DNA from: TMED8 sp038125725
GTDB taxonomy: Bacteria > Pseudomonadota > Alphaproteobacteria > Rhodospirillales > Casp-alpha2
Reading direction: 5' to 3'
Assembly (NCBI GenBank): GCA_038125725.1
Contig: JAYPEK010000039.1
Coordinates: forward strand, 1-34,683
Length of the DNA stretch: 34,683 nucleotides
This document shows positions 14,415 through 23,078 of the stretch, piece by piece. Every line of letters starts with the position of its first letter. Positions within the stretch are counted from its first letter, which is position 1. The translations under genes and the position numbers were made by a program. The notes below the pieces were generated by a model that saw only the letters and a list, made by a program, of their open reading frames with translations, did no database searches and had not been told where the DNA came from.

Positions 14415-17318
14415 CTACTCCGCCGCTTCGCGGTAGCTGTCGATGGGCGGGCAGATGCAGACCAGGTGCCTATCGCCATAGACGTTGTCGACGCGGCCCA
14501 CCGGCGGCCAGTACTTGTCCTCGTGCAGTTCCGGGATCGGGAAGAAGGCCAGCTCGCGTGTATAGGGCTTGTCCCATTCCTGGTCGAACAGCAGGTGGTG
14601 CGGATGCGGCGCGTTGGTGAGCACGTTGTTCTCCCGGTCCACCTCGCCTTTCTCGACCGCCGCAATCTCTTCCCTGATCTGGATCAGCGCGTCGCACAGA
14701 CGATCGATCTCATAGAGGGATTCGCTCTCGGTCGGTTCGATCATCAGCGTGTCGGCGACCGGGAACGACATGGTGGGCGCATGGAAGCCATAGTCGATCA
14801 GGCGCTTGGCCACGTCCTCGTTGCTGATGCCGGAGCTTTCCTTCACCGGGCGTAGGTCGACGATGCACTCGTGCGCAACGAACCCGTCCTTGCCGGTGTA
14901 GAGCACCGGATAATAGGGATCCAGGCGCTTGGCCATGTAGTTGGCGTTGAGGATCGCCACCTCGGTGGCTTTCCGGAGCCCATGGCCCTTCATCATGAAC
15001 ATGTAGGACCATGAGATCGGCAGGATCGAGGCGGAGCCCCAAGGTGCGGAGGCCACGGCGCCGATGGTCTCGCGCCCGCCCGATGCCGGGTTGACGCCCT
15101 CGATCAACGGGTGGTCGGGCAGGAACGGCGCCAGGTGCGTCTTGACGCCGATCGGTCCGACACCGGGGCCGCCGCCGCCGTGCGGGATGGCGAAGGTCTT
15201 GTGCAGGTTCAGGTGCGCCACGTCGGGGCCAAATTTGCCCGGCCGGGCGAGGCCGACCATGGCGTTCATGTTGGCGCCGTCCATGTAGACCTGGCCGCCG
15301 TGTTCGTGGACGATGTCGCAGATATCGATGATCGCTTCCTCGAAGACGCCGTGCGTCGAGGGGTAAGTGACCATCAGCGCAGCGAGGCTGTCGGCGTGCT
15401 CGGCAGCGCGGGCCTTCAAGTCTTCGACGTCGATGTTGCCGTGGTCGTCGCAGTCGACGACGACGACGCGCATGCCGGCCATCACCGCGCTGGCGGGGTT
15501 GGTGCCGTGCGCGCTGGCCGGGATCAGGCAGACGTCACGTTCGCCCTGGCCCTTGGAATCCAGGTACTTGCGGATGGTCAACAAGCCCGAATACTCACCC
15601 TGCGAGCCGGCGTTGGGCTGCAAGGAAATCGAATCGAAGCCCGTCGCCTCGCACAGCATGTCTTCCAGCTCCTCGAACAGCTGCTGGTAGCCCTGGGTCT
15701 GGTCCAGGGGCGCGAACGGGTGCATGTGGGCGAACTCGCGCCAGGTGATGGGGATCATCGACGATGCGGGGTTGAGCTTCATGGTGCAGGAGCCCAAGGG
15801 GATCATGGCACGGTTGAGCGCGATGTCCTTGGAAACCAGCTTGCGCATGTAGCGCATCATCTCGGTCTCGGAGTGATAGCGGTGGAACACCGGGTGCTCC
15901 AGGTAGTCCATCGGCCGGCGCAGGCTGGCCGGGATGTTCTCCTCCACCTCGGTATCGAGCTGCACGATATCGAGCTGTTCGGCCGCCTTGGTGGCGAACA
16001 CCGACCACAGCGTGGCGACGTTTCGCCGGCGCGTGGTCTCGTCCATGGAAATCCCCAGGTGGTCGGCGTCGATGACGCGGAGGTTGATCTCCCGCTCGCG
16101 CGCATGCGCCGCGATGCGGCCGGCCTGGCCGGGCACGTGCACCATGATGGTGTCGAAGAAGCTGTCGTGGACGATCTCGAAGCCCAGGCGCCGGAGCCCC
16201 TCGGAGGTAATCTGCGCCATGCGGTGGATCTTGCCGGCGATGCGCCGGAGCCCGTCGGGGCCGTGGTAGACGGCGTAGAAGCCGGCCATCACGGCAAGCA
16301 GGACCTGCGAGGTGCAGATGTTGGACGTCGCCTTCTCGCGGCGGATATGCTGCTCGCGGGTCTGCAGCGCCATGCGCAGCGCCGGGCGGCCCTGGCTGTC
16401 GATGGAATAACCGATAATGCGGCCGGGCGTCTGGCGCCGGTATTCGTCGCGGGTGGCGAAGAAGGCGGCGTGCGGGCCGCCGTAGCCCATGGGCACGCCG
16501 AAGCGCTGCGACGAACCGATGACGATATCCGCTCCCATCTCGCCCGGCGGCTTCAACAGGCAAAGCGCCATCAGGTCGCTGGCGACGACGGCCAGCGCCT
16601 TCATGCCCTGCGCCTTGTCGATCACCGGTTTCAGGTCGCGCACCGCGCCGCAGGAGCCCGGATACTGCACCAGCACGCCGAACAGGTCGTCTTCGGGCAG
16701 CTCCTCGAAAGCGTTGCCGACCACCAGTTCGAAACCGAAGGCCTTGGCCCGGGTTTGCAGCACCGCGAGGGTCTGCGGGTGGATGTCCTCGCCGACAAAG
16801 AAGCGGTCGCTCTTCGATTTCGATACCCGGTGCGCCATGGCCATGGCTTCCGCCGCCGCCGTGCCTTCGTCCAGCAGCGACGCGTTGGCCAGTTCCATGC
16901 CCGTCAGGTCGACCACCATCTGCTGATAGTTCATCAGCGCTTCCATGCGGCCCTGGCTGATTTCCGCCTGGTAGGGGGTATAGGCGGTGTACCAGCCGGC
17001 ATGTTCGAGCACGTTGCGCAGGATCACGCTCGGCGTCTTGGTGCCGTAGTAGCCCATGCCGATCATGGTGGTGAACACCTTGTTGCGGTTCGCCATTTCC
17101 CTGAGATAGTCGAGCGTGCCGCGCTCGGTCTTGACGTTGTCGATGGCCAGCGGCCGGTCGTCGCGGATCGAGCGGGGCACCGTCTTGTCGATCAGCTCGT
17201 CCATCGAGCCGAGCCCGATGGCGGACAGCATCTTCTGGATGTCGGCGTCGGTCGGGCCGATGTGGCGGCGGATGAAGTCGTCGCGGGCTTCGAGCTGCTC
17301 GAGGGTTTCGCGGGTCAT
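14415..17318 (-). CDS. gcvP: Glycine dehydrogenase (decarboxylating), P-protein
   Basis: A full-length 967-residue single-chain P-protein of the glycine cleavage system. It decarboxylates glycine with PLP and passes the aminomethyl group to lipoyl-GcvH. The PLP lysine is Lys707 in HLNLHKTFAIPHGGGGPGVG. The N-terminal start RDDFIRRHIGPTDADI is family-typical. It lies 31 nt after gcvH in the gcvT-gcvH-gcvP order and is under control of the glycine riboswitch upstream of gcvT. Confidence 0.98.
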   Translation of the reverse strand: MTRETLEQLEARDDFIRRHIGPTDADIQKMLSAIGLGSMDELIDKTVPRSIRDDRPLAIDNVKTERGTLDYLREMANRNKVFTTMIGMGYYGTKTPSVILRNVLEHAGWYTAYTPYQAEISQGRMEALMNYQQMVVDLTGMELANASLLDEGTAAAEAMAMAHRVSKSKSDRFFVGEDIHPQTLAVLQTRAKAFGFELVVGNAFEELPEDDLFGVLVQYPGSCGAVRDLKPVIDKAQGMKALAVVASDLMALCLLKPPGEMGADIVIGSSQRFGVPMGYGGPHAAFFATRDEYRRQTPGRIIGYSIDSQGRPALRMALQTREQHIRREKATSNICTSQVLLAVMAGFYAVYHGPDGLRRIAGKIHRMAQITSEGLRRLGFEIVHDSFFDTIMVHVPGQAGRIAAHAREREINLRVIDADHLGISMDETTRRRNVATLWSVFATKAAEQLDIVQLDTEVEENIPASLRRPMDYLEHPVFHRYHSETEMMRYMRKLVSKDIALNRAMIPLGSCTMKLNPASSMIPITWREFAHMHPFAPLDQTQGYQQLFEELEDMLCEATGFDSISLQPNAGSQGEYSGLLTIRKYLDSKGQGERDVCLIPASAHGTNPASAVMAGMRVVVVDCDDHGNIDVEDLKARAAEHADSLAALMVTYPSTHGVFEEAIIDICDIVHEHGGQVYMDGANMNAMVGLARPGKFGPDVAHLNLHKTFAIPHGGGGPGVGPIGVKTHLAPFLPDHPLIEGVNPASGGRETIGAVASAPWGSASILPISWSYMFMMKGHGLRKATEVAILNANYMAKRLDPYYPVLYTGKDGFVAHECIVDLRPVKESSGISNEDVAKRLIDYGFHAPTMSFPVADTLMIEPTESESLYEIDRLCDALIQIREEIAAVEKGEVDRENNVLTNAPHPHHLLFDQEWDKPYTRELAFFPIPELHEDKYWPPVGRVDNVYGDRHLVCICPPIDSYREAAE

Positions 17319-17349
17319 GCTGGGAGTCTCCCTAGGGGTGGTGCAGGGC

Positions 17350-17724
17350 TCAGCCCTGTTCGGCGCAGAATTCTTTGTAGGCGGCGGCGTCCATCAGGTC
17401 GTCCAGTTCGGCGGCCTCGGACAGCTTGATCTTGAAGAACCAGCCGTCGCCCTCGGCGTCGGTGTTGACGGTGTCGGGGGCGTCTTCGAGATCGCTGTTG
17501 GTTTCGGTCACTTCGCCGGTAACGGGGCTGTAGATTTCGCTCGCCGCCTTCACCGATTCGACCACGCCGGCTTCGTCGCCGGCATCCAGCGTGGCGCCCA
17601 CCTCGGGCAGTTCGACGAACACCACGTCGCCCAACTGCTGCTGCGCGAAATCGGTGATGCCGACGGTGCCGATGTCGCCATCGACGGTGATCCATTCATG
17701 GTCTTCGGAATATTTGGTGGTCAT
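17350..17724 (-). CDS. gcvH: Glycine cleavage system H-protein
   Basis: The 124-residue carrier shuttles the methylamine group between P- and T-proteins on a lipoyl arm. The lipoylated residue is Lys59 in VVESVKAASEI. The family frames are present: HEWITVDGDIGTVGITDFAQ at the front and GDGWFFKIKL near the end. Length is normal. It starts 11 nt after gcvT. Confidence 0.98.
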   Translation of the reverse strand: MTTKYSEDHEWITVDGDIGTVGITDFAQQQLGDVVFVELPEVGATLDAGDEAGVVESVKAASEIYSPVTGEVTETNSDLEDAPDTVNTDAEGDGWFFKIKLSEAAELDDLMDAAAYKEFCAEQG

Positions 17725-17735
17725 CGGGAGAGCTC

Positions 17736-18857
17736 CTACGCTGAAGGTTTGAAGTAACGGTGCGCCACGAACGGCAGAGCCGTTACTTGGGCGGGAACCT
17801 GGGATTTGCGGATTTGCAAGGTGAGTTGGGTGCCGGGTTCGGACAAATCGGTGGGCACGTAACCGAGCGCCACCGGGCCGCCGACGCTGGCGCCAAAACC
17901 GCCTGAGGTGACGGTGCCGATCTCCGATCCATCGGCGTCGAGGATCTGCGTGCCGGGGCGCGCCGGCTGGCGGCTCTCCGGCGTCAGGCCGACGAGCTTG
18001 CGGGCGGCGCCGTTTTCCGCCTGATCGCGGATCACGTCGGCACCCAGGAAGCCGCCTTCCGCCAGCCGCGCCTTGGTGATGGTCCAGCGCAGACCGGCCT
18101 CGATGGGCGTGGTTTCCTCGGTAATGTCCTGGCCGTAGAGGCAGAGCCCGGCTTCGAGCCTGAGCGAATCGCGCGATCCCAGCCCGGCTGGCTCGACATC
18201 ACCGTTCGCCAACAACGCGCGGGCGACGGCTTCGGCGTCGTCCGGCGCCGTGGAAATCTCGAACCCGTCCTCGCCGGTGTAGCCGCAGCGGCTGACGCCG
18301 ACGGGGATGCCGTTGATTTCCAGGTCCTTGAACGACATGAACACCATGCCGGCCGCTTCCGGCGCCAGCGACGCCAGCACGGCGGCCGCCGCCGGGCCCT
18401 GCAGCGCCATCAGCGTGCGCTCCTTGCGGTAATCGATCGTGACGCCGTCGCCGAGTTCGGCCTGCAGGTGCGCCAGGTCGACCTGGGCGCGGGCGCCGTT
18501 GACCACAAGGCGCAGGTGGTCGCCGCCGTTGCCGACCATCAGGTCGTCGATGATGCCGCCGTCGGGCCTGGTCAACATGGTGTAGCGAATGCGCCCCTCG
18601 GCCAGGCCGGCGACGTTGCCGGGCACAAGACGTTCCAATCGTTGCACGGCGTCGGCGCCGGTGAGCACGACCTGGCCCATGTGCGAGACGTCGAACAAGG
18701 ACGCCTTTTCGCGGGTGTGGTTGTGTTCGGCGATGATGCCGGCGGGATACTGCACCGGCAGCGAATGGCCGGCAAAAGGCACCATGCGCGCGCCGAACTC
18801 GCGGTGAAGCGCGTCGAGCGGCGTGGCGATCAGGGGGGCGTCGGCGGGTTCGGACAT
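17736..18857 (-). CDS. gcvT: Aminomethyltransferase, glycine cleavage T-protein
   Basis: The 373-residue T-protein transfers the methylene group from aminomethyl-GcvH to tetrahydrofolate and releases ammonia. It shows the GCV_T fold with MVPFAGHSLPVQYPAGIIAEH, FDVSHMGQV, and RCGYTGEDGFEI. It has the C-terminal barrel KLVGLTPESRQPARPG. ATG 18857 is preferred over 18887 because of the ACGAGGT ribosome site before it and the family-typical N-terminus. The terminator-like stem ends 19 nt upstream of this start, so transcription read-through there decides its expression. Confidence 0.97.
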   Translation of the reverse strand: MSEPADAPLIATPLDALHREFGARMVPFAGHSLPVQYPAGIIAEHNHTREKASLFDVSHMGQVVLTGADAVQRLERLVPGNVAGLAEGRIRYTMLTRPDGGIIDDLMVGNGGDHLRLVVNGARAQVDLAHLQAELGDGVTIDYRKERTLMALQGPAAAAVLASLAPEAAGMVFMSFKDLEINGIPVGVSRCGYTGEDGFEISTAPDDAEAVARALLANGDVEPAGLGSRDSLRLEAGLCLYGQDITEETTPIEAGLRWTITKARLAEGGFLGADVIRDQAENGAARKLVGLTPESRQPARPGTQILDADGSEIGTVTSGGFGASVGGPVALGYVPTDLSEPGTQLTLQIRKSQVPAQVTALPFVAHRYFKPSA

Positions 18858-18875
18858 CGGGTACCTCGTTACAAC

Positions 18876-18938
18876 AAAAAAAGACACGCATCCGAAGCTG
18901 CGGCCGCTAGCGTACGCGGCGAAACTCCCATGCGTGCC
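18876..18938 (-). terminator. Terminator-like expression platform of the glycine riboswitch
   Basis: Minus-strand GGCACGCAT (18938-18930) pairs with ATGCGTGTC (18891-18883), with one G-U pair. Inside is a second stem, CCGC/GCGG. The outer stem is followed directly by seven T residues (18882-18876). Its 5' strand abuts the closing end of aptamer II, so a ligand-dependent choice between aptamer and terminator is likely. The switch mechanism is inferred. Confidence 0.72.
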
Positions 18939-19132
18939 CCCTCTGTCTCGGTACCTGAAAGATTGACCGGCCGTTGGTCTGGCGCGGCTTTCATCTTCGG
19001 TGGGGCAACACCGTCTCCCTGCGTGCCCACTTTCCAGAGCCCCATTGCGTCGCGGTCCTTTTGCCTGAGAGTTTCCGGGGCGGTTGCTCCTTCGGCGCCG
19101 GCTCGACCCTTTCGGGCGCGCCGATCTCTCCC
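18936..19132 (-). ncRNA. Tandem glycine riboswitch
   Basis: On the minus strand two consecutive glycine aptamers precede gcvT. The first starts GGGAGAG (19132), has GCCGAAGGAGCAA and AACTCTCAGGCAAAAGGAC, and closes near CTCTGGAAAG. The second starts near GGGAGACGG (about 19020), has ACCGAAG and AATCTTTCAGGTACCGAGACAG and closes near 18940. These are the core conserved segments of the gcvT-type riboswitch, where glycine binding turns on the cleavage system. Confidence 0.95.
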
Positions 19133-19170
19133 ACGGCGGTCAACTGGGGAAGCTATCTCGCTTAGGAGGC

Positions 19171-19199
19171 ATCATCACACAAGGTGCGCGGCAGGTCAA
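19171..19199 (-). promoter_or_regulatory. Predicted sigma-70 promoter of the gcvTHP operon
   Basis: Minus-strand TTGACC (19199-19194) and GATGAT (19176-19171) are spaced 17 bases, five and four matches to consensus. The expected transcript begins some 30 nt upstream of the first riboswitch aptamer, which is a sensible position. Confidence 0.5.
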
Positions 19200-19234
19200 T
19201 CGGGCCTACCCGCCGGAAGGGCGGAAATCCCACC

Positions 19235-19834
19235 CTAAAGTGGGTTATCGCGATTGTACTGCAACTGGTCGCGGTCCAGCGCAAAGCCGCCGTAGATGAT
19301 GTAGTCGGTACTGGCGATCTCCGGGGTCAGCGGCAGTTCCAGGCGGATCAGCTCGCCCTTGAAATTCACCGTCGTGCGGTTGCCCGGGAAATTGACGGCA
19401 ATCTTGAAGGTCTCGCGGTAGAGCACATTGCGGTTCTTGTCGGTGACCGAGACGAAATAGGGCAGTGTCGCGTTGCGGGTCTTGTTGGCGGGGCCGCGCC
19501 GGGCACCGAACAGCAGTTGGAAGCGGGCTTCCATGTGGCCTTTCTTGGCGTCCTTGTCGACATAGGTGAGGCATTCCAACTCGGCGTCGCCGATACGCGC
19601 ATCAACCTCCATGTCCGTCAGGTCGCGGCCGGGGCCGGGTTTGAACTGCACCAGCCTGGCGGCATCGCGCAGGATGCGATAGTCGGGGCAGGCGTAAACG
19701 ACCGGTTTCGACCAGACGTTGCCGATGTTATCGAACGTCGAACGCGCCGTGTCGCAGCCGGCCAGCGCCAGCAACGCGAAAATCGCGAGGGCGGGCAGAA
19801 CCCGGTGGAGGGATGTGTGAGGTTTCAGGCGCAC
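19235..19834 (-). CDS. Predicted lipoprotein of unknown function
   Basis: The 199-residue protein has a lipoprotein signal peptide ending in LALAGC, with Cys27 as the lipidated residue. A soluble domain follows, containing VVYACPDYRILRDAARLVQF, and a C-terminal beta-rich part (PYFVSVTDKNRNVLYRETF). It is probably anchored in the outer or inner membrane facing the periplasm. I recognise it only as a conserved alphaproteobacterial-type lipoprotein; function unknown. It follows the CDGSH gene by 7 nt, so they are probably co-transcribed. Confidence 0.82.
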   Translation of the reverse strand: MRLKPHTSLHRVLPALAIFALLALAGCDTARSTFDNIGNVWSKPVVYACPDYRILRDAARLVQFKPGPGRDLTDMEVDARIGDAELECLTYVDKDAKKGHMEARFQLLFGARRGPANKTRNATLPYFVSVTDKNRNVLYRETFKIAVNFPGNRTTVNFKGELIRLELPLTPEIASTDYIIYGGFALDRDQLQYNRDNPL

Positions 19835-19841
19835 GATCGCG

Positions 19842-20081
19842 TCAGAGGTCTTCGTGGGTGTCGTCGCAGAGCGGCGGGGTCTTGGTCTGCTTGCAGCCGC
19901 AGAAATAGATGGTTTCCGACTTCTCCGCCTGGAATGCCACCGGAACCATGCCGGTGCCTTTGTGCGACATGTCGCAGAAGGGCTGCGTCTTGCTCAGGCC
20001 GCACGAGCACCAGAGGTAGCGTTTGCCGGCTTCCACGTCGACGATGTAGGGGGATTTCTGGGCGATTTTCGGCTCCGACAT
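19842..20081 (-). CDS. Double CDGSH iron-sulfur domain protein
   Basis: A 79-residue protein with two CDGSH-type clusters: Cys25, Cys27, Cys36, His40 in CSCGLSKTQPFCDMSH, and Cys61, Cys63, Cys72, His76 in CGCKQTKTPPLCDDTH. Each motif would hold a labile [2Fe-2S] cluster with three Cys and one His, as in the mitoNEET/MiNT-like family. The role is probably electron or cluster transfer. ATG 20081 is chosen because GAAGGAGG lies six bases upstream; the longer ATG 20108 has no such site. Confidence 0.92.
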   Translation of the reverse strand: MSEPKIAQKSPYIVDVEAGKRYLWCSCGLSKTQPFCDMSHKGTGMVPVAFQAEKSETIYFCGCKQTKTPPLCDDTHEDL

Positions 20082-20107
20082 CTCTGCCTCCTTCAAAGGT
20101 TGGGCCA

Positions 20108-20136
20108 AATGTAATTGAGGGGATAAACACCGACAA
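20108..20136 (-). promoter_or_regulatory. Possible promoter of the CDGSH-lipoprotein pair
   Basis: Minus-strand TTGTCG (20136-20131), 17-base spacer, TACATT (20113-20108), four matches each to consensus. The position, some 27 nt before the start, is plausible. Confidence 0.35.
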
Positions 20137-20159
20137 GGCCCGGTTGCGATTGCACCGCT

Positions 20160-21980
20160 CTAATTGGGCTCATCCAGGAGCGCCGGCTTGGGATCGGCCA
20201 ACTCCACCAACGTCGCCGCCAACCTCGCCAGCGCGCGCGCCCGGCCCCAGGCATTCTCCAGGTCGCGGGCTACCTCGATGCCGCGGTGGAAGGCGGCTTC
20301 AGCGGCTTCCGCGTGTCCCTTGCGGGCATGGGTGAGGGCGATTTCACTGAACATCCAGGCACGGCTTAGGCGGCTGACGATGGCGTCGGTGGCCTGTTCG
20401 GCGGCGTGTTCGGTCTCTGCCGCACCTTCCGTGTCGCCGGCGGCGCGCTCGGCCGCGGCGATGGCCCAGAGCGTCTGCGCGCGCAGCCGGCTGTCGTCGA
20501 TTCGCGCCGCCGTCTCGGCCGCTTTCTCGTAGGTGTAGGGTGCCGGGCCGCCGGTGCCGGCGGATTTGCCGTTACCGGTCAGGTTGGCCCCTGTTAGATT
20601 CGCCCCTGTTAAATTCGCCATGGCCAGCGCCACCCGGGTGATGGCGAAGGAACGTGCATAGGCCGAGGTGATGCGTTCGATCGCCGCCAGCGCCAGTTGG
20701 ATGGTCGCCTCGGCGTCCTCGCGCTGACCGCGTTCGGCTTGGGCCAGCGCGATGCGGCCCAAGACGGCGGCCTTGAAGCGCACCGTCTCGATGCTGTCGG
20801 CCGTGGCCAGCGCCGCCGCGGCGTCGCCGGCGCGGACCTGCGCCTCGGCGGTGGAAACCAGCACCGAGGTGCGCTCGGACGGCGACGTGATGTCGTCGAG
20901 CAGCTTCATCGCCTTCTCGGGGCTCGACATGTTGGCCAGCGCCGCCGCCACGTAGCGGAGCGCGGTGCCTTGTTCCATGCCGGCGAGCGTGTCGCGGGCC
21001 TCGAATTCGGCGACCGTCATCTGACGGGCGGCGGCGGCCTTGTCGCCGGCGCGTGACAAGGCAACGGCGGCGCGGGTGCGGTAGGCGACGCGCTTCAGCG
21101 CATCGGGCATGGCGTCGACCACTGCCAGCAGGGCGCCCACGCTCTTGGCGGCGGCGCCCGGGTCCTTGCGGCGGACCTGGATCTCGGTGATGGCGGCGAG
21201 GGCATCGGCCTGCTTTTCGGCGTCCGGGATGATCTCGGCAGCGGCCAGCGCATCCTCGACCGAGCCCGACGCGGCCTCGGCCTCGGCGATATCGCGCAGC
21301 GCCACCATGATCAGGCGCGGGTCGCGGATGCGCTTGACCGTCTGCATGGCGTCGCTGGTCAGGCCGGCGCGGGCCTCGGCGATGAGAATTTCGCCGAGCG
21401 CCCAGTCCCGCAGTTCCGGGCGGAACACCGCCTTGACGCTCTCGGACGCCTCGGCCAGCAGGCAGCGCACGGTGGGCTCAACGAAGCATTTCTCGGCGTC
21501 GCGGGTCGGGTCGGCGCGCTCGGTGTTGGGGACGTCGACCAGATCGCGGGTCGCGGGGTGGGAAAGAAGCGCGTTGCGCGCGCGGTCACGCCCCGACTTA
21601 CGGGCGCGCTCCAGGCGCTGCAGCAGTTCGCGTACCTTGACCGAGTTGTTGAGGAGATCGAAAAGCTCGCGTGAGATCTTGCCGTCGACCTTGAGCCCGG
21701 CGCCTTGTTGATAGACGCGGATGGCGGCGCGGGTTTCATCGTCCAGGTGGCCGTCGACGGAGCCGAGATAGAGACCCATGTCGGAGAGCGCGCGCTGCAC
21801 CTTTTCCACCGCCGTGCCGCTGCGCCAGCGCGCGTTCGGCGTCTTCGCCTCGGGGGTGGCGGCGTCGGTGGGGAGGTCATCGGCCGGGGTGGCCGCCATC
21901 GGGGCGTGCGGCATCAACGATGCGGCGGCAACAGCGCCAGCCAGCGCCCAGCGCCTCAATGACCGGAAAGAGGATTTCAT
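20160..21980 (-). CDS. Exported peptidoglycan-binding and helical-repeat protein
   Basis: From ATG 21980 the 606-residue protein has a signal peptide (MKSSFRSLRRWALAGAVAAA), then a PG_binding_1 domain at about 55-112 (VEKVQRALSDMGLYLGSVDG, VYQQGAGLKVDGKIS). A long array of TPR/HEAT-like alpha-helical repeats runs to the end (patterns such as ALAAAEIIPDAEKQADALAA). It is probably periplasmic and may tether repeats to the cell wall. Near residues 455-469 there is a short ANLTG pentapeptide triplet. The nominal frame continues to 23033 only by opposing thrB, and that extension is rejected. No clear ribosome site precedes 21980, so the start is inferred from the signal peptide. Confidence 0.8.
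   Translation of the reverse strand: MKSSFRSLRRWALAGAVAAASLMPHAPMAATPADDLPTDAATPEAKTPNARWRSGTAVEKVQRALSDMGLYLGSVDGHLDDETRAAIRVYQQGAGLKVDGKISRELFDLLNNSVKVRELLQRLERARKSGRDRARNALLSHPATRDLVDVPNTERADPTRDAEKCFVEPTVRCLLAEASESVKAVFRPELRDWALGEILIAEARAGLTSDAMQTVKRIRDPRLIMVALRDIAEAEAASGSVEDALAAAEIIPDAEKQADALAAITEIQVRRKDPGAAAKSVGALLAVVDAMPDALKRVAYRTRAAVALSRAGDKAAAARQMTVAEFEARDTLAGMEQGTALRYVAAALANMSSPEKAMKLLDDITSPSERTSVLVSTAEAQVRAGDAAAALATADSIETVRFKAAVLGRIALAQAERGQREDAEATIQLALAAIERITSAYARSFAITRVALAMANLTGANLTGANLTGNGKSAGTGGPAPYTYEKAAETAARIDDSRLRAQTLWAIAAAERAAGDTEGAAETEHAAEQATDAIVSRLSRAWMFSEIALTHARKGHAEAAEAAFHRGIEVARDLENAWGRARALARLAATLVELADPKPALLDEPN
20574..20618 (-). repeat. Three-copy 15-bp tandem repeat encoding ANLTG
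   Basis: On the minus strand three consecutive 15-base units encode Ala-Asn-Leu-Thr-Gly. The first two copies use AAT, TTA/CTA and ACA codons, which are AT-rich for this gene, and the third uses GC-rich synonyms. The motif resembles a pentapeptide repeat. Confidence 0.8.
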
Positions 21981-22109
21981 GGTCGTCGGCCTGACCCCGG
22001 GCGTCCGTTTCCTGCTTCCCGGATTATGACGGAGGGCATTCCACGGGTGCAAGGGAAAGCCGGGCCTGGCCGCTTGTAAGATCACCGCCAAGTGCTTAAA
22101 CACGCGGAC

Positions 22110-23078
22110 ATGGCCGTCTATACGGAAGTCAGTGACGAAGACCTGCACGCCTTTGCCGCCGAGTACGACATCGGTGAGGTGTTGTCGTGCAAGGGCATCG
22201 CCGAGGGGGTGGAGAACAGCAACTTTCTGCTCACCACCGAGACCGGCCCCTATATCCTCACCCTTTACGAAAAGCGCGTGAATCCGGACGACCTGCCGTT
22301 CTTTCTTGGGCTGATGGATCATCTGTCGGCGCGCGGGCTGCCGTGTCCGTTGCCGGTACGCGGCCGCGACGGCGAGGCGCTTCGGCAACTCTGCGGGCGT
22401 CCCGCCGCGGTGGTGACGTTCCTGCCCGGCATGTGGCCTCGCCGCCCGGCCGCCGAACACTGCGCCGAGTTGGGCGCGGCGCTGGCGCATTTGCACCTGG
22501 CCGGCGCCGATTTCGCCATGACCAGAACCAATGACCTGTCGGTCACTTCCTGGCGGCCGTTGCTGGAGCTGAGCGGTGCGCGTGTCGACGAAGTGCGTCC
22601 CGGAATGGCCCGCGAATTGGAAGCGGAACTGGCGCGCCTGGAAGCGGAATGGCCGCATTCGCTGCCTCTCGGCGTCATTCACGCCGATCTGTTTCCCGAT
22701 AACGTGTTCTTCCGGCACGGCCGGGTATCGGGGATCATCGATTTCTACTTCGCCTGCACCGACGCCTTCGCCTACGACTTGGCGATCTGCCTCAACGCCT
22801 GGTGTTTCGAGCCTGATCTGAGCTTCAACGTGACCAAGGCGCGGCGGCTTTTGAACGGCTACCAGCGCGAGCGTGCGCTCAGCCCCAAGGAACTCAGGAG
22901 CCTGCCGCTGCTGGCGCGGGGCGCCGCCATGCGTTTCCTGGTTACTAGGCTCTATGACTGGCTCAATACGCCGACGGATGCGCTGGTGGTGCGCAAGGAT
23001 CCGCTCGAGTACCTGGCCAAGCTTCGGTTCCACGATGGCATCGACGACATCGGTGCCTATGGGTTGGAGGTGCCGGGA
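22110..23078 (+). CDS. thrB: Homoserine kinase, APH-fold (ThrB type II)
   Basis: The 323-residue kinase phosphorylates homoserine with ATP in threonine synthesis. Like other alphaproteobacterial versions it uses the aminoglycoside-phosphotransferase fold, not the GHMP fold. Catalytic-loop HADLFPDN (His191, Asp193, Asn198) and the IIDFYF metal Asp211 are present; ENSNFLLTTETGPYILTLYE marks the ATP-binding lobe. ATG 22110 matches the family N-terminus MAVYTEVSDEDL; GTG 22092 is an alternative. The stop lies at 23079-23081 and overlaps rnhA as ATGA. thrC in this window acts on its product. Confidence 0.94.

Noticed and set aside
15111..17429. 772-codon open frame on the plus strand across gcvP and gcvH
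   Set aside because: It opposes well-supported gcv genes, and long antisense frames are expected in GC-rich coding DNA; its composition is the shadow of the real frame.
21981..23033. Leftward extension of the peptidoglycan-binding frame into thrB
   Set aside because: The region is thrB on the other strand; the signal peptide at 21980 is the better start.
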